A stretch of DNA of 64,000 nt from contig NZ_CP025804.1 of the NCBI RefSeq assembly GCF_003352085.1, forward strand, positions 1,674,001 through 1,738,000, in the 5' to 3' direction. How positions within the stretch are numbered: the stretch's first letter is position 1; each line of letters opens with the position of its first letter. The notes beneath the pieces were generated by a model. The model saw only the letters and a list, made by a program, of their open reading frames with translations, made no database searches and had not been told where the DNA came from. The position numbers and the translations under genes are program-made. This document shows, in pieces, positions 45,191-55,898 of this stretch. The stretch is from Sulfitobacter sp. SK012. Lineage in GTDB: Bacteria; Pseudomonadota; Alphaproteobacteria; Rhodobacterales; Rhodobacteraceae.

Positions 45191-46057
45191 ATGAAAGTGC
45201 AGGGCTCAGCAAAACGGGTAGCGGGAGTGATGCTGATTGTAGCGTCGTTGGCTGCCTGTAGCACGGATTCCGGGCGCTTCACATCAAGCTTCTTTAACCG
45301 GCAAGAAATCCCTCTTGATACGTATTCAGCTGAGCAGATTTTTGAACGCGGCGAGTTTGAGTTGAATCGCAAGCGCCCAAGCGACGGTGCGTTCTACTTC
45401 TCAGAGATTGAGCGTCTTTATCCCTATTCAGAATGGGCTAAACGCGCGTTAATCATGCAGGCTTTTGCCTATCATCAAGACAAAGATTACCCCAACAGCC
45501 GGTCTGCGTCGCAGAGGTTCATCGACTTCTATCCAGATGATGATGATGCCGCCTATGCATCCTATCTTCTGGCGCTCAGCTATTACGATCAGATCGATGA
45601 TGTTGGCCGTGATCAGGGGCTGACGTTTCAATCGCTGCAAGCGCTGCGTGATGTGATTGAGCGCTACCCAGATAGCGATTATGCCCGTGCTGCGGTCCTG
45701 AAATTTGACCTTGCTTTCAACCATCTTGCGGGCAAGGAAATGGAAGTCGGGCGCTATTATCTGCGGCGCGACCACTATCCGGCAGCGATCAATCGTTTCC
45801 GAGTGGTGGTAGAGGATTTCCAGACAACGTCACACACCGCAGAGGCATTGCACCGGCTGGTTGAGGCTTATCTAAGCCTTGGTCTGACGGATGAAGCGCA
45901 GACGGCTGGGGCGATTCTGGGCTATAACTACCGCTCGACCGTGTGGTACGAAGACAGCTTCAAATTGCTGTCTGGCCGTGGGCTTGAGCTTAAATCGTTT
46001 GGTGACAACTGGCTGTCTTCGATTTACCGCCAGACCATCAAAGGTCAGTGGCTCTAG
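45191..46057 (+). CDS. bamD: Outer-membrane assembly lipoprotein BamD
   Basis: Essential lipoprotein of the BAM complex that folds outer-membrane beta-barrels. Signal peptide with lipobox VASLAAC (Cys23). The body consists of TPR repeats (SAEQIFERGEFELNRKRPSDGAFYFSEIERLYPYSEWAKRALIMQAFAYHQ and onward), with ALSYYDQIDDVGRDQG typical of BamD. 288 aa. It may share a transcript with recN 39 bases downstream. Confidence 0.95.
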   Translation: MKVQGSAKRVAGVMLIVASLAACSTDSGRFTSSFFNRQEIPLDTYSAEQIFERGEFELNRKRPSDGAFYFSEIERLYPYSEWAKRALIMQAFAYHQDKDYPNSRSASQRFIDFYPDDDDAAYASYLLALSYYDQIDDVGRDQGLTFQSLQALRDVIERYPDSDYARAAVLKFDLAFNHLAGKEMEVGRYYLRRDHYPAAINRFRVVVEDFQTTSHTAEALHRLVEAYLSLGLTDEAQTAGAILGYNYRSTVWYEDSFKLLSGRGLELKSFGDNWLSSIYRQTIKGQWL

Positions 46058-46096
46058 CAGCAACCGGGGGCAACCTCGCCCTTGGGGTGGAACAAA

Positions 46097-47746
46097 ATGC
46101 TGCGCGGCCTTGATATCTCGGACATGTTAATCATTGAACGGCTGGAACTTAGTTTTCAGCCGGGTCTAAATGTGTTGACCGGCGAAACTGGTGCTGGCAA
46201 GTCTATCTTGTTGGATTCACTTGGTTTTGTCCTCGGTTGGCGCGGGCGTGCTGATCTTGTACGCCAAGGCGCGGCACAGGGTGAAGTAACCGCGTGTTTT
46301 GATCTGCGGCCTGACCATCCAGCCCACGCAGTTTTGCAAGAAGCCGGGTTACCGGATGAAGATGAGTTAATCTTGCGACGCATTAACACCATCGAGGGCC
46401 GTAAAACCGCGTGGGTTAATGACCGGCGCGTCTCGGGCGAGGTGCTGCGTGCGCTGTCTGATACCCTTGTGGAATTGCATGGTCAGCATGATGACCGTGG
46501 GCTTTTGAACCCGCGCGGACATCGAAAAATCCTAGATGAATTTGGGGCGCTTGATAGCGCCCGGTCCAAGACGCACGCCGCTTGGGGGGACATGGGCCGC
46601 GCGCGCAAAGCAGCCAATGCGGCCGCACAGGCCCGCGATGCCATTCGGGCCGAAGAGGAATTCCTACGCCACGCCGTCGCTGAACTGGATAAGCTGGACC
46701 CGCAAGCAGGCGAAGAAGCGATCCTTGATACCCAGCGCCGCACAATGCAATCGGCCGAAAAAATTCGAGCGGATGTGGTGAATGCCTACGAAGTGTTGGG
46801 GCATAGCGGGGCAGAGGCGCAACTGTCGGATGCAATGCGCTGGCTTGATGGGGCGGCGGCAAAGGCAGATGGCCATTTGGACGCGCCGATGGCTGCTCTT
46901 GACCGTGCGATGGTCGAATTGGACGATGCGATGACCGGCGTTGTTACCGCAATCGAGGCACTGTCGTTTGATGTGGGCGAGTTGGAAGACACCGAAGAGC
47001 GGCTATTTGCCATTCGTGGTTTGGCGCGAAAGCATAATGTTCAGCCAGATGAATTGGCTGGGTTTGCGCAGACGCTGCGTGCCAAGCTAGAGGCGCTGGA
47101 TGCAGGCGAGGCACGACAAGCAGAGCTTGAAGCCGCCGTTCGAGCAGCAGAAGAGCGCTATGACACGGCAGCCTCTGCTCTGAGTGCTTCGCGCATCAAA
47201 TCAGCGACCAAATTGGACAAAGCCGTCAGTGCAGAACTTGCCCCCCTCAAGATGGAACGTGCGGTTTTTAGCACGCAGATCAGCCCAGAGACCGAAGGCC
47301 CCGATGGCCGCGACGCGGTGTCCTTTACTGTGGCGACAAACCCCGGCGCACCCGCGGGACCTTTGAATAAGATCGCGTCAGGCGGGGAACTTAGCCGCTT
47401 TTTACTCGCCCTTAAAGTTTGCCTTACTCAAAACCAACGTGGCCTCACGCTGATCTTTGACGAGATCGACCGCGGTGTTGGCGGTGCAACTGCGGATGCC
47501 GTTGGCCGGCGGTTGGCATCGATTGCAGATGGGGGCCAAGTGCTGGTCGTGACCCATTCGCCGCAGGTCGCCGCATTGGGCGCGCATCATTGGCGCGTGC
47601 AAAAATCTGTGACCAAAGGCATGACGACGACCAGTGTTGTGCCGCTTTCGGCGCAAGACCGTGTAGACGAGGTGGCGCGCATGGTGGCAGGCGATACTGT
47701 GACCGATGCCGCGCGAGAGGCCGCCCGCGCCTTGCTAGGGGCCTGA
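46097..47746 (+). CDS. recN: DNA repair protein RecN
   Basis: SMC-like ATPase used in double-strand-break repair. Walker A GETGAGKS at residues 29-36, a central coiled coil of roughly 200 residues (ARKAANAAAQARDAIRAEEEFLRHAVAELDKLD onward), ABC signature ASGGELSRFLLALK and Walker B LIFDEIDRGVGGATADAVG, then VLVVTHSPQVAALG. ATG 46097 follows GGGGTGG; the open frame begins at 46082. 549 aa. bamD-recN linkage is common in alphaproteobacteria. Confidence 0.96.
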   Translation: MLRGLDISDMLIIERLELSFQPGLNVLTGETGAGKSILLDSLGFVLGWRGRADLVRQGAAQGEVTACFDLRPDHPAHAVLQEAGLPDEDELILRRINTIEGRKTAWVNDRRVSGEVLRALSDTLVELHGQHDDRGLLNPRGHRKILDEFGALDSARSKTHAAWGDMGRARKAANAAAQARDAIRAEEEFLRHAVAELDKLDPQAGEEAILDTQRRTMQSAEKIRADVVNAYEVLGHSGAEAQLSDAMRWLDGAAAKADGHLDAPMAALDRAMVELDDAMTGVVTAIEALSFDVGELEDTEERLFAIRGLARKHNVQPDELAGFAQTLRAKLEALDAGEARQAELEAAVRAAEERYDTAASALSASRIKSATKLDKAVSAELAPLKMERAVFSTQISPETEGPDGRDAVSFTVATNPGAPAGPLNKIASGGELSRFLLALKVCLTQNQRGLTLIFDEIDRGVGGATADAVGRRLASIADGGQVLVVTHSPQVAALGAHHWRVQKSVTKGMTTTSVVPLSAQDRVDEVARMVAGDTVTDAAREAARALLGA

Positions 47747-47810
47747 GTAAAATGCGGTGTTCGCCAGCCTGGCAATCGCCTAGCATCACGGCACGCACCA
47801 AGGAATTGCG

Positions 47811-49496
47811 ATGACCGACCCGACCCGCTCCTTTATTGGCCAGCAGATGCAGATTGCCATCGCGACCTTTCGGTCGGGCTGGCAGGTGTTGCGGCTGCGC
47901 GGACCCAGCAAGATCACCTTTTGGTTTATCGCCCTGCTGATTGGCATCGCGGCTGGCTTTGTAGCTCTTTTTTTCCGCAAGGCGATCAACGCGTTACAGG
48001 CCAAATTCTATGGAACGGATGATGTGCAATATCTTCATAGTTTCATCACTGATCTGCCGTGGATGTGGGTCGTATTGATCCCGACACTGGGCGGTTTGGT
48101 GGTAGGGCTCATCCTGCATTACTTTACCAAAGATGCGCGTTCGCGCTCGGTGGCTGATGTTATTTTGGGGGCGGCGTTACATGACGGGCGGGTTGAAACC
48201 CGCGCTGGGGTCGCCTCTGCGTTTGCGTCGCTGATCACGCTCTCGACGGGTGGGTCATCGGGCCGCGAAGGACCTGTCGTGCATATTGCAGGCGTGATTG
48301 CCACCTGGGTCAGCCGCCGGATCAACGCAGACGGCATCACGGGGCGCGACTTGTTGGGGTGCGCTGTTGCGGCGGCAGTCTCGGCCAGCTTTAATGCACC
48401 GATCGCGGGGGCACTGTTCGCGCTTGAAGTGGTGCTGCGCCACTTTGCAGTTCATGCATTCGCGCCCATTGTGATTGCCAGTGTAGCAGGCACCGTGATC
48501 AACCGGATCGAATTTGGCGGCATGACTGAATTTGTCCTGCCGTCCTATGGCGACGTTCAGTTCTATGTCGAACTGCCAGCCTTTTTGCTGCTGGGCCTCA
48601 CTTGCGGGCTGGTCGCTGTGGCGCTGATGCGGGCGGTTTTTTGGGCGGATGATTTTGGTAATTTTGTTCAGGATCGCACCAAGCTGCCTCGCTGGCTGCG
48701 CCCGGCGATCGCTGGTGCCATGCTGGGCGTGCTCGCCTTATGGTTCCCTCACATCATTGGGGTGGGATATGAGACAACCTCGCTGGCGCTGACCGGAGAG
48801 TTGGCGCTGCACGAGGCCACGACATTTGCTGTGCTCAAGGTGATTGCCGTCGCGGTTACGCTTGGCGGGCGCATGGGCGGCGGGGTGTTTTCGCCCTCCT
48901 TGATGATCGGGGCGTTGACCGGGTTGGCATTCGGCTTGATTGCGACGGGGGTCATGCCTGAAGTGTCTGGATCAACGTCGCTGTATGCTCTTGCGGGTAT
49001 GGGCGCCGTTGCTGCAGCGGTGCTTGGCGCACCGATCTCGACCACGCTGATTGTGTTCGAGCTCACAGGGGATTGGCAGACGGGCCTTGCCGTAATGGTC
49101 GCGGTCAGCATGTCGACGGCCCTTAGTTCTCGGATCGTAGATCGCAGCTTTTTCCTGACACAAATCGAGCGGCGCGGCGTTCATTTGGCCGCAGGTCCGC
49201 AGGCCTATTTGCTCTCGACGTTCGTTGTCTCAAAGATAATGCGCAACCCTGATGATCCACATGCCGCCAGCGAAGAGCGCTGCTGGGAAATGGTGGACGA
49301 GGGGACGTATATCGATGCCAGCGGCACGCTTGAGGTTGCCATGCCGATCTTTGAGCAATCAGGCGCGGAATTCATTCCCGTCGTCACCCTAAGCGCTGAC
49401 GCCCCGCCCGAAATGCTAGGGGCGCTTTTCCAAGTTGATGCTTTGCGCGCATATAACCGCGCGCTGGCCGCCACTGCCGCCGAAGAGCATTCATAA
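47811..49496 (+). CDS. ClC-family chloride channel/transporter
   Basis: Voltage-gated-type chloride channel fold with about ten to twelve membrane segments. Selectivity-filter motifs: TGGSSGREGPVVHIAG (GxxGxEGP) and GGRMGGGVFSPSLMIGA (GxFxPxL). No clear C-terminal CBS pair, but about 120 soluble residues follow the last helix. The channel-versus-antiporter nature is uncertain. AAGGAA precedes ATG 47811. 561 aa. Confidence 0.93.
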   Translation: MTDPTRSFIGQQMQIAIATFRSGWQVLRLRGPSKITFWFIALLIGIAAGFVALFFRKAINALQAKFYGTDDVQYLHSFITDLPWMWVVLIPTLGGLVVGLILHYFTKDARSRSVADVILGAALHDGRVETRAGVASAFASLITLSTGGSSGREGPVVHIAGVIATWVSRRINADGITGRDLLGCAVAAAVSASFNAPIAGALFALEVVLRHFAVHAFAPIVIASVAGTVINRIEFGGMTEFVLPSYGDVQFYVELPAFLLLGLTCGLVAVALMRAVFWADDFGNFVQDRTKLPRWLRPAIAGAMLGVLALWFPHIIGVGYETTSLALTGELALHEATTFAVLKVIAVAVTLGGRMGGGVFSPSLMIGALTGLAFGLIATGVMPEVSGSTSLYALAGMGAVAAAVLGAPISTTLIVFELTGDWQTGLAVMVAVSMSTALSSRIVDRSFFLTQIERRGVHLAAGPQAYLLSTFVVSKIMRNPDDPHAASEERCWEMVDEGTYIDASGTLEVAMPIFEQSGAEFIPVVTLSADAPPEMLGALFQVDALRAYNRALAATAAEEHS

Positions 49497-49506
49497 GATA
49501 TTAAGG

Positions 49507-49851
49507 TTAAAGCTGTTCTACCGTGATCTCGTCGCTTGGATAAAAGGCTAGGTGGCCTTTGATCTGCGATACGCCATCTTTCGGGTCCTCATAGGACCAC
49601 ACGGCATCCTTCAAAGTTCGGCTTTTTGTGACAACGGAGTAATAGCTGGCATCGCCTTTATGCGGGCAATGTGACGTCTTTTCAGAGGTATCTAGAAACG
49701 CCATCGCAATATCGCCGCGCGGGAAATAGATCACGGGGGTATAGTCGCCCTCAGTCAGTTCAAGTGCATCGGAGGTTTCGCCCAACACAGCGCCGCCAGC
49801 GCGCACGCTCCAGGTTCCTTCTGATTTGGTAACCTTGATGTGATCTGCCAT
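49507..49851 (-). CDS. DUF427 protein
   Basis: A 114-residue single-domain DUF427 protein: [37 protein letters not shown], then [15 protein letters not shown] and [22 protein letters not shown], all diagnostic. Function unknown; an all-beta fold. ATG 49851 fits the family; GGAAAAACCC upstream is a weak ribosome-binding site. It ends 10 bases from the convergent ClC gene and follows aminopeptidase P on the same strand. Confidence 0.92.
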   Translation of the reverse strand: MADHIKVTKSEGTWSVRAGGAVLGETSDALELTEGDYTPVIYFPRGDIAMAFLDTSEKTSHCPHKGDASYYSVVTKSRTLKDAVWSYEDPKDGVSQIKGHLAFYPSDEITVEQL

Positions 49852-49876
49852 GGGTTTTTCCTCCGTTGGGGAGCGC

Positions 49877-51667
49877 TCAAATCGGCGCTGTTGCAGCATC
49901 CAACCATAGTTTTGCGGGTTGTGATAGGCGTGGGCCGATCTTTTCGGCAACCTGCGCGTGGTAGGCATTAAGCCAGCTGCGTGCGCTGGTGTTCAGCAGA
50001 TCAGGCAGGATTAGGCGACGGTCAATTGGCGCATAGGCCAGCGTGCGCCAATCCAGCATTTCTCGGTGCACGTCACCACCGGGCAAATCCGCTGCTTTTT
50101 GCACAACAAGCAGGTTCTCGATGCGGATGCCAAATGCACCCTCGCGGTAATATCCTGGTTCGTTGCTTAGGATCATGCCCGGGGCCAGCGGCACATGGCT
50201 GACTTTACTCAACCGTTGTGGTCCCTCATGCACACTCAGATATGCCCCAACGCCGTGGCCTAACCCGTGGTCAAAATCTTGACCGGCCATCCATAGCGGC
50301 AGTCGCCCGATCATCTCAATGTCGCGCCCGGCCAAGCCTTTGGGCCAGCGCAATCGGCTCATGCCGATCATACCGGCAAGGACGCGCGTAAACGCCTCCT
50401 GCGCCTCGCGGGGCGGGGTGCCAATGGCAACGGTCCGCGTGATATCGGTCGTCCCGTCCAGATATTGCCCGCCACTGTCGAGGACGATCAGGTGGCCGTC
50501 TTCAAGCACTGCGTCGGTTTCTTCGGTGACGCGGTAATGCATGATGGCCCCATTAGGACCTGTGCCAGCAATCGTCTCGAAACTAATGTCTTGCAGGGCA
50601 TTGTCGCGCTGGCGGTATCCTTCGAGCTGGCTGACCACTTGGGTCTCTGTCAGGCTGCCTGGGACTTGGTCATCAAGCCATGCAAGCAATTCACAGACCG
50701 CAGCGCCATCGCGAAGATGTGCCGCAGCTGAGCCTGCGATTTCAGCTTCGTTTTTGCAGGCTTTGGGAAGTGCACAAGGGTCGTCACCCCATTGAACGCG
50801 GTCACCTATGACATCAGCAACGATGACAGGAACAGATGTTTTTTCAAGGCGCACAGGACCATCAAGCCTCTCCAGAAACGACAGGAAATCACCGGGGGCA
50901 TGGGATGTGACGTTTGGGCCTAAATGACCCTCTAGGCCGTTCAGCTTGGACGGTTCCATGAATAGATCAATGGCACCAGAGCCATGCAAAACCGCAAAGC
51001 CATGAGCAATCGGATTGCGTGGAATATCAGCGCCGCGCAGGTTCAAAAGCCAACATAGCGAATCCGGCAAGGTGATCACAGCGGCCGCATGACCAGCCGT
51101 TTGCAATTCTGCGCCCAGTCGCGTGCATTTATCAGTGTGGCTTTCTCCCGCAAATTCAAGAGGGTGCACCTTGGCAGGCATCATCGGGGGGGCTGGTTGG
51201 TCCTGCCAAATCTGATCCACTAGATTTCCGCAATGCCGCAGCGTGATGCCCGTGCCCTCGAGTGCGGTTTCAACCTGCGAAATCTGCGCCGGAGTGTGGA
51301 GCCATGGGTCGAACCCTACGATGCTGCCTTTGGGGAGTTGTTCTTTCAGCCAATCGCCCAATGATACCTCAGGCCACGGTACTGGGGTAAATTCTGCTGC
51401 GACCTGCGCTTTTACCTGCGTGCGGTAGCGCCCATCAATGAAGACACCTGCGACCTCGCGCAGGGCTGCGCAAAACCCTGCTGAGCCGGTAAATCCAGTC
51501 AGCCAAGCGAGGCGTTCATCATGCGCTGCCACATATTCACCCTGATGCGCATCTGCGCGGGGCACCAAGAAACCATCAAGCCCTTCGGTTTCCAACACCG
51601 TGCGCAACGCTTTCAAACGGGGCGGCCCTTGTTGGGGCCTCGCTGTCACCTCGAAACTCTGGAACAT
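49877..51667 (-). CDS. Xaa-Pro aminopeptidase (aminopeptidase P, M24B)
   Basis: Removes N-terminal residues that precede proline, using two metal ions. Two creatinase-like N-terminal domains (residues 1 to about 300) are followed by the pita-bread catalytic domain. Metal ligands are seen in [18 protein letters not shown] (two Asp), [17 protein letters not shown] (His) and [17 protein letters not shown] (Glu). AAGGGG 6 bases before ATG 51667 decides the start over 51682. About 596 aa, the long three-domain form. Confidence 0.94.
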   Translation of the reverse strand: MFQSFEVTARPQQGPPRLKALRTVLETEGLDGFLVPRADAHQGEYVAAHDERLAWLTGFTGSAGFCAALREVAGVFIDGRYRTQVKAQVAAEFTPVPWPEVSLGDWLKEQLPKGSIVGFDPWLHTPAQISQVETALEGTGITLRHCGNLVDQIWQDQPAPPMMPAKVHPLEFAGESHTDKCTRLGAELQTAGHAAAVITLPDSLCWLLNLRGADIPRNPIAHGFAVLHGSGAIDLFMEPSKLNGLEGHLGPNVTSHAPGDFLSFLERLDGPVRLEKTSVPVIVADVIGDRVQWGDDPCALPKACKNEAEIAGSAAAHLRDGAAVCELLAWLDDQVPGSLTETQVVSQLEGYRQRDNALQDISFETIAGTGPNGAIMHYRVTEETDAVLEDGHLIVLDSGGQYLDGTTDITRTVAIGTPPREAQEAFTRVLAGMIGMSRLRWPKGLAGRDIEMIGRLPLWMAGQDFDHGLGHGVGAYLSVHEGPQRLSKVSHVPLAPGMILSNEPGYYREGAFGIRIENLLVVQKAADLPGGDVHREMLDWRTLAYAPIDRRLILPDLLNTSARSWLNAYHAQVAEKIGPRLSQPAKLWLDAATAPI

Positions 51668-51718
51668 TGTGATCCCCTTCATCTTGTAAAATTTGCGGCC
51701 TCTTGAAGCCTCAAGCGT

Positions 51719-53590
51719 CTAGCCTGTGCGCCGCATGCCCCGTGCTCGAACACGCGGATCGTTGTCAAATAGGGCTGCCAACTGCTCGGTCATCGCACCG
51801 GCAAGTTGATCCACATCCGTGATTGTTACCGCGCGGTCGTAATAGCGCGTCACGTCATGGCCGATCCCGATTGCCAAAAGTTCGACTGCGCGCTTTTTCT
51901 CAACCATCGCGATCACGTCCCGCAGATGTTTTTCCAGATAGTTTGCTGGGTTTACCGACAAAGTGCTGTCATCTACGGGCGCGCCGTCTGAGATTACCAT
52001 CAGGATTTTGCGGACTTCGTGGCGAGCCATCATCCGGCGGTGCGCCCATTCCAATGCCTCACCGTCGATGTTTTCTTTCAGCAGGCCTTCTTTCATCATC
52101 AAGCCCAGATTGGGCCGCGTCCGGCGCCATGGCGCATCAGCTGATTTATAAATGATGTGGCGCAGGTCGTTTAATCGGCCGGGCTGGGCAGGGCGACCTT
52201 CGTTCAGCCATGCCTCACGCGATTGGCCGCCTTTCCAAGCGCGGGTGGTAAAGCCAAGGATTTCGACCTTTACGTTGCACCGCTCTAGCGTCCGAGCCAG
52301 TACGTCGGCACAAATCGCTGCAATCGAAATAGGGCGTCCGCGCATGGACCCGGAATTGTCCAACAGCAAGGTCACGACCGTGTCGCGAAACTCGGTGTCT
52401 TTCTCGACCTTAAAGCTCAGCGGGGTAGTCGGGTTGGCGACCACGCGCGCCAGACGTCCAGCGTCCAGCGTACCTTCTTCGAGATCGAATTCCCAAGACC
52501 GGTTCTGTTGGGCCTGAAGGCGGCGTTGCAATTTGTTGGCCAAGCGGCTTACGGCCCCTTTGAGTGGTTCCAACTGCTGGTCGAGATAGGCGCGCAGACG
52601 CTCCAACTCGACAGGCTCGGCCAACTCTTCGGCTCCGACAACCTCGTCATGATCGATTTGGTACACTTGATAATTTGGGTCGGCATCTGACACTGGCTGT
52701 GGGGGAGGCGGGTCCATTGGCGCATCGCCCTCTGGCATTTCCGCTTCATCGCCCAACTCTTGGTCGGCCATATCATCCATCGAAACTTGAGCTTGGCTTG
52801 CGTCCTGCTCTTGCTCCTGAGACTGCTCAGGCGTTGCCTCCGCATCCTCATCGTTTTGGTCATCTTGGCCGGTGCTGTCGGGATCTTGGTCCTCTTCGGT
52901 ACCTTCTTCGGCCTCGTCCTGCTGATCTTCGTCAAGCTGATCGGGGTCGTCGCCCAGCTGATCGCCGTAGCCGAGATCTGAAATCATCTGACGTGCAAAT
53001 TTCGCAAACATCGCTTGGTCGTCGAGGGAGCCATCAAGGTTCTCAAGCGTTCCATCGGCGCGTTCTTCGATAAATCCGCGCCACAACTCCATTACGTTTT
53101 CAGCACCGGCAGGCAAATCGCGGCCCGTTGCGAGGTGGCGCACAAGATAGCCCGCAGCGACAGCCAACGGCACATCTGAGGCCTGCTTGGCTTGATCATA
53201 CCCTTTGCGGAGCGCATCATGTTTGATTTTTGCGTCGATGTTGCCCGCGGTGCCGGGCATGTCCCGCGCGCCCATCGCCTCACAACGCGCCGTTTCCATC
53301 GCTTCGTAAAGGTCGCGCGCCATATCGCCTTGGGGGGCATAGCGCGCATGGGTTTGACCATTGTGGTAGCGGCGGTTCAGCGCCAGCGCATCTGCGGTGC
53401 CACGTGCCAACATCACCTCGTCGCGGGTCATCCGGCGCGATACTTGCGGCAAGCGCATTGCGTCGCCTGACAACCCTGATGGGTCCACGGAATAGCTGAC
53501 CGTCAAATCAGGGTCGTTGGCCATCACCTTAGACGCTTCGGCGAGCGCTTTTTTGAAGGCATCTGCTGGATTGTCAGTGGAGTTGGTCAT
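51719..53590 (-). CDS. cobT: Aerobic cobaltochelatase subunit CobT
   Basis: One of the two AAA/VWA accessory subunits that, with CobN, insert cobalt into hydrogenobyrinate a,c-diamide in aerobic B12 synthesis. The middle (about residues 210-320) is an extremely acidic, Gln-rich low-complexity linker. The C-terminal von Willebrand A domain has the metal site DNSGSM ([19 protein letters not shown]) and [14 protein letters not shown]. 623 aa. cobS lies upstream on the same strand with a small ORF between; CobN is not in the window. Confidence 0.95.
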   Translation of the reverse strand: MTNSTDNPADAFKKALAEASKVMANDPDLTVSYSVDPSGLSGDAMRLPQVSRRMTRDEVMLARGTADALALNRRYHNGQTHARYAPQGDMARDLYEAMETARCEAMGARDMPGTAGNIDAKIKHDALRKGYDQAKQASDVPLAVAAGYLVRHLATGRDLPAGAENVMELWRGFIEERADGTLENLDGSLDDQAMFAKFARQMISDLGYGDQLGDDPDQLDEDQQDEAEEGTEEDQDPDSTGQDDQNDEDAEATPEQSQEQEQDASQAQVSMDDMADQELGDEAEMPEGDAPMDPPPPQPVSDADPNYQVYQIDHDEVVGAEELAEPVELERLRAYLDQQLEPLKGAVSRLANKLQRRLQAQQNRSWEFDLEEGTLDAGRLARVVANPTTPLSFKVEKDTEFRDTVVTLLLDNSGSMRGRPISIAAICADVLARTLERCNVKVEILGFTTRAWKGGQSREAWLNEGRPAQPGRLNDLRHIIYKSADAPWRRTRPNLGLMMKEGLLKENIDGEALEWAHRRMMARHEVRKILMVISDGAPVDDSTLSVNPANYLEKHLRDVIAMVEKKRAVELLAIGIGHDVTRYYDRAVTITDVDQLAGAMTEQLAALFDNDPRVRARGMRRTG

Positions 53591-53594
53591 TTTC

Positions 53595-53807
53595 TCATGC
53601 CTCAATGCAAGCGGCAACGTCATTCGGCAGCTGGCCTAGTCTATGCGTTGGGCCTGCCTTAACAAGCCCTGTGCATTGATGGAAAAAGCCAAGCTGTCCG
53701 AATGCAGTTTCAGGTAAGTTGAGCAATTTTGGTAATGTTGTTGCGCGAGCTGCCTGTGCAAAAGCGCAAGCAGCTAACGCAGCAATTATGACCGCAGTTG
53801 CTCTCAC
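53595..53807 (-). CDS. Small putative exported protein between cobS and cobT
   Basis: A 70-residue frame that fits exactly between cobS and cobT. Its GTG start at 53807 overlaps the cobS TGA (GTGA), and it ends 4 bases before the cobT start. The N-terminus is a plausible signal peptide ([22 protein letters not shown] with cleavage after ARA), leaving a mature part of about 48 residues with two cysteines. Annotation pipelines often miss such genes. I do not recognise a family and cannot exclude a chance frame. Confidence 0.5.
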   Translation of the reverse strand: MRATAVIIAALAACAFAQAARATTLPKLLNLPETAFGQLGFFHQCTGLVKAGPTHRLGQLPNDVAACIEA

Positions 53808-54790
53808 CCCAAGCTCACACTCGCCGCGCTTTCTGGCAATTCCTCATCAAACAGACGCTGATAAAACTCAGCTACAGTCTGGCGTTCCAACTCGTCGCAT
53901 TTGTTGAGGAACGACAGGCGGAAGGCATAGCCAACGTTGCGGAAAATCTCGGCGTTTTGGGCCCATGCGATCACTGTGCGCGGCGACATCACGGTCGACA
54001 GATCACCGTTCATAAACGCAGTGCGCGTGAGGTCAGCGACGGTGACCATCTGTTTGACGGTCTTGCGCCCTTCGGCATTATTGTAATGCGGGTTCTTTGA
54101 CAGCACGATCGCAGTCTCTGCATCAATCGACAGATAGTTGAGCGTGGCCACCAGCGACCAGCGGTCCATTTGACCTTGGTTGATCTGCTGCGTGCCGTGA
54201 TAGAGGCCCGTCGTGTCACCCAAGCCCACAGTGTTTGCAGTGGCAAAAATGCGGAAATAGGGGTGGGGTTCGATGACTTTGTTTTGGTCAAGCAGCGTGA
54301 GTTTGCCGTCAACTTCGAGAACGCGCTGGATCACGAACATCACGTCAGCACGGCCGGCGTCATATTCGTCAAACACGATGGCGGTCGGGTTGCGCAAAGC
54401 CCAAGGCAGGATGCCTTCTTGGAAGTCAGTAACCTGCTTGCCGTCCTTAAGCTTGATCGCGTCTTTACCGATCAGGTCGATCCGGCTGATGTGGCTATCA
54501 AGGTTCACACGTACGGCAGGCCAGTTCAGGCGGCTTGCAACCTGTTCAATATGCGTGGATTTTCCTGTGCCGTGGTACCCTTGGATCATCACGCGGCGAT
54601 TGTGGGAAAATCCTGCCAAAATCGCCAAAGTGGTGTCTGGGTCAAATTTGTAGGTGCTGTCCAGATCAGGAACGCGTTCTGTACGCTGAGCAAAGCCCTT
54701 TACCATCATATCTGAATCGATGCCAAAAGCCTCACGCACCGAGATATCTTCGGTTGGTTTTGAATCAATATCTAATGCGCCGTCGGCCAT
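53804..54790 (-). CDS. cobS: Aerobic cobaltochelatase subunit CobS
   Basis: AAA+ ATPase that forms the CobST complex and energises CobN. Walker A GYHGTGKS at residues 71-78, Walker [15 protein letters not shown], sensor region [33 protein letters not shown]. The N-terminal [19 protein letters not shown] is typical. ATG 54790 is the family start; the open frame continues to 54871 without similarity. 328 aa. Confidence 0.96.
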   Translation of the reverse strand: MADGALDIDSKPTEDISVREAFGIDSDMMVKGFAQRTERVPDLDSTYKFDPDTTLAILAGFSHNRRVMIQGYHGTGKSTHIEQVASRLNWPAVRVNLDSHISRIDLIGKDAIKLKDGKQVTDFQEGILPWALRNPTAIVFDEYDAGRADVMFVIQRVLEVDGKLTLLDQNKVIEPHPYFRIFATANTVGLGDTTGLYHGTQQINQGQMDRWSLVATLNYLSIDAETAIVLSKNPHYNNAEGRKTVKQMVTVADLTRTAFMNGDLSTVMSPRTVIAWAQNAEIFRNVGYAFRLSFLNKCDELERQTVAEFYQRLFDEELPESAASVSLG

Positions 54791-54923
54791 CGTTTTAGTC
54801 CCCTTGGTTCTGCCCTTGGTGTTGCAAGGGAAATTCCGTCTTCGGATGCAACATATCGTGGTTACGTGCAAGGGAAAGGGGCAAAAATCAAAGAGACTTA
54901 AGGCCAGTTTGGCTCGTCTTTGG

Positions 54924-55292
54924 TTAAGTTAGCCAAGCAATGGCAGCAGCCAGCGGACCTGGGCGTTGCGCAATCGGTGCTGTAGGTGCGGCAAGGACCT
55001 GCGCGAGTGCGGGGGCCAACCGAACGCCGGACCTATCCGGGAGCATCTCGCAATCCGTCAACTTGATCATTTTTGCACCTGGGCAGAGGGTATCTTTTAA
55101 GCGCGTCAGGCGCATTATTTGAGCGTCCTGCATGGCGTGATCAAACATCACAATATCCAACAGACCTTTTTGCAATAGTGGTTTGGCGTCCTGCACAGTG
55201 CGCGCGCGGGTTGCGCTATGACCCAAGCTTTCGATCTTGTCGCACAGCATTTCGGAAAATATCGGGTCCATTTCAACTATCAGGCAGCGCAT
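54924..55292 (-). CDS. Receiver-domain-like protein
   Basis: A 122-residue single domain resembling a response-regulator receiver: [25 protein letters not shown], possible phospho-acceptor Asp51 in DIVMFDHAM, and Lys in [10 protein letters not shown]. The acidic pocket (Glu7, Asp9) is present, but the switch Thr/Ser region is not clear, so it may be degenerate. AGGATT precedes ATG 55292. No kinase or output domain is adjacent. Confidence 0.72.
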   Translation of the reverse strand: MRCLIVEMDPIFSEMLCDKIESLGHSATRARTVQDAKPLLQKGLLDIVMFDHAMQDAQIMRLTRLKDTLCPGAKMIKLTDCEMLPDRSGVRLAPALAQVLAAPTAPIAQRPGPLAAAIAWLT

Positions 55293-55451
55293 AAATAATC
55301 CTAGTGACTGGTGCAATGCTCACAACTTGAGGCCGAGATGTTGTTATTTAATTAAGATAAACAGCCGCTTGCGCGATATCTGCACAAATACGCGGCCTGT
55401 GTTGCGCAAATCGTGCCCTAGAACAGACAGCGTCACAAAAGGAGAAAACTC

Positions 55452-55898
55452 ATGACGCATCAAAATCTAAGCAATCAGACACGCCTTTGCATCGCAGCGC
55501 TGACAGGCCTTGTTGGCTTGGTAACCGCCTTTGCGATGACGGAGCTGGGTGGCAATTTGCGCCACATGTTACCCGACACAGGGTTTCACCTGGCGGCTAT
55601 GATCGGCGCGGGTGTTGCCGGGTTTGTATTTGCGGATGGGTTCGGCCGGCCTGGCGGCAAGGGCATGCTGTGGGCAGCGCTCAGCGCGATCGGTGCGACC
55701 CTTGCAGGTTCAGGTTTGGGGGCAATGTTGATCTTGCCTCTGCCGCACGCGCAGATGGGCGTTTTCGTGTTTGGCTGGGTTACCTTGGCCGAAGCTGCAA
55801 CCCACAGTTTTTTATCTGTAAAACTGTGGGTTGCAGCGATGGTTATGCTGCATTTGGCAACCGCGAAATTGCGCCACCAGGCGGAAATCAGTCCTTGA
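55452..55898 (+). CDS. Four-helix membrane protein of unknown function
   Basis: A 148-residue protein with about four hydrophobic segments (IAALTGLVGLVTAFAM, LAAMIGAGVAGFVFA, AALSAIGATLAGSGLGAMLIL and VAAMVMLHLATA). It is loosely reminiscent of the TrgA-type small membrane proteins of Rhodobacterales, but I would not assign it. AAAAGGAG lies 8 bases before ATG 55452. The coding sequence contains an 18-bp perfect inverted repeat at 55794-55837. Its 3' end overlaps the convergent DnaJ-domain gene by 11 bases. Confidence 0.72.
   Translation: MTHQNLSNQTRLCIAALTGLVGLVTAFAMTELGGNLRHMLPDTGFHLAAMIGAGVAGFVFADGFGRPGGKGMLWAALSAIGATLAGSGLGAMLILPLPHAQMGVFVFGWVTLAEAATHSFLSVKLWVAAMVMLHLATAKLRHQAEISP
55794..55837. 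repeat. 18-bp perfect inverted repeat inside a coding sequence
   Basis: GCTGCAACCCACAGTTTT (55794-55811) is perfectly complementary to AAAACTGTGGGTTGCAGC (55820-55837) with an 8-base loop. It lies in frame within the membrane-protein gene at 55452. No T-run follows, so it is not a normal terminator. Confidence 0.9.
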
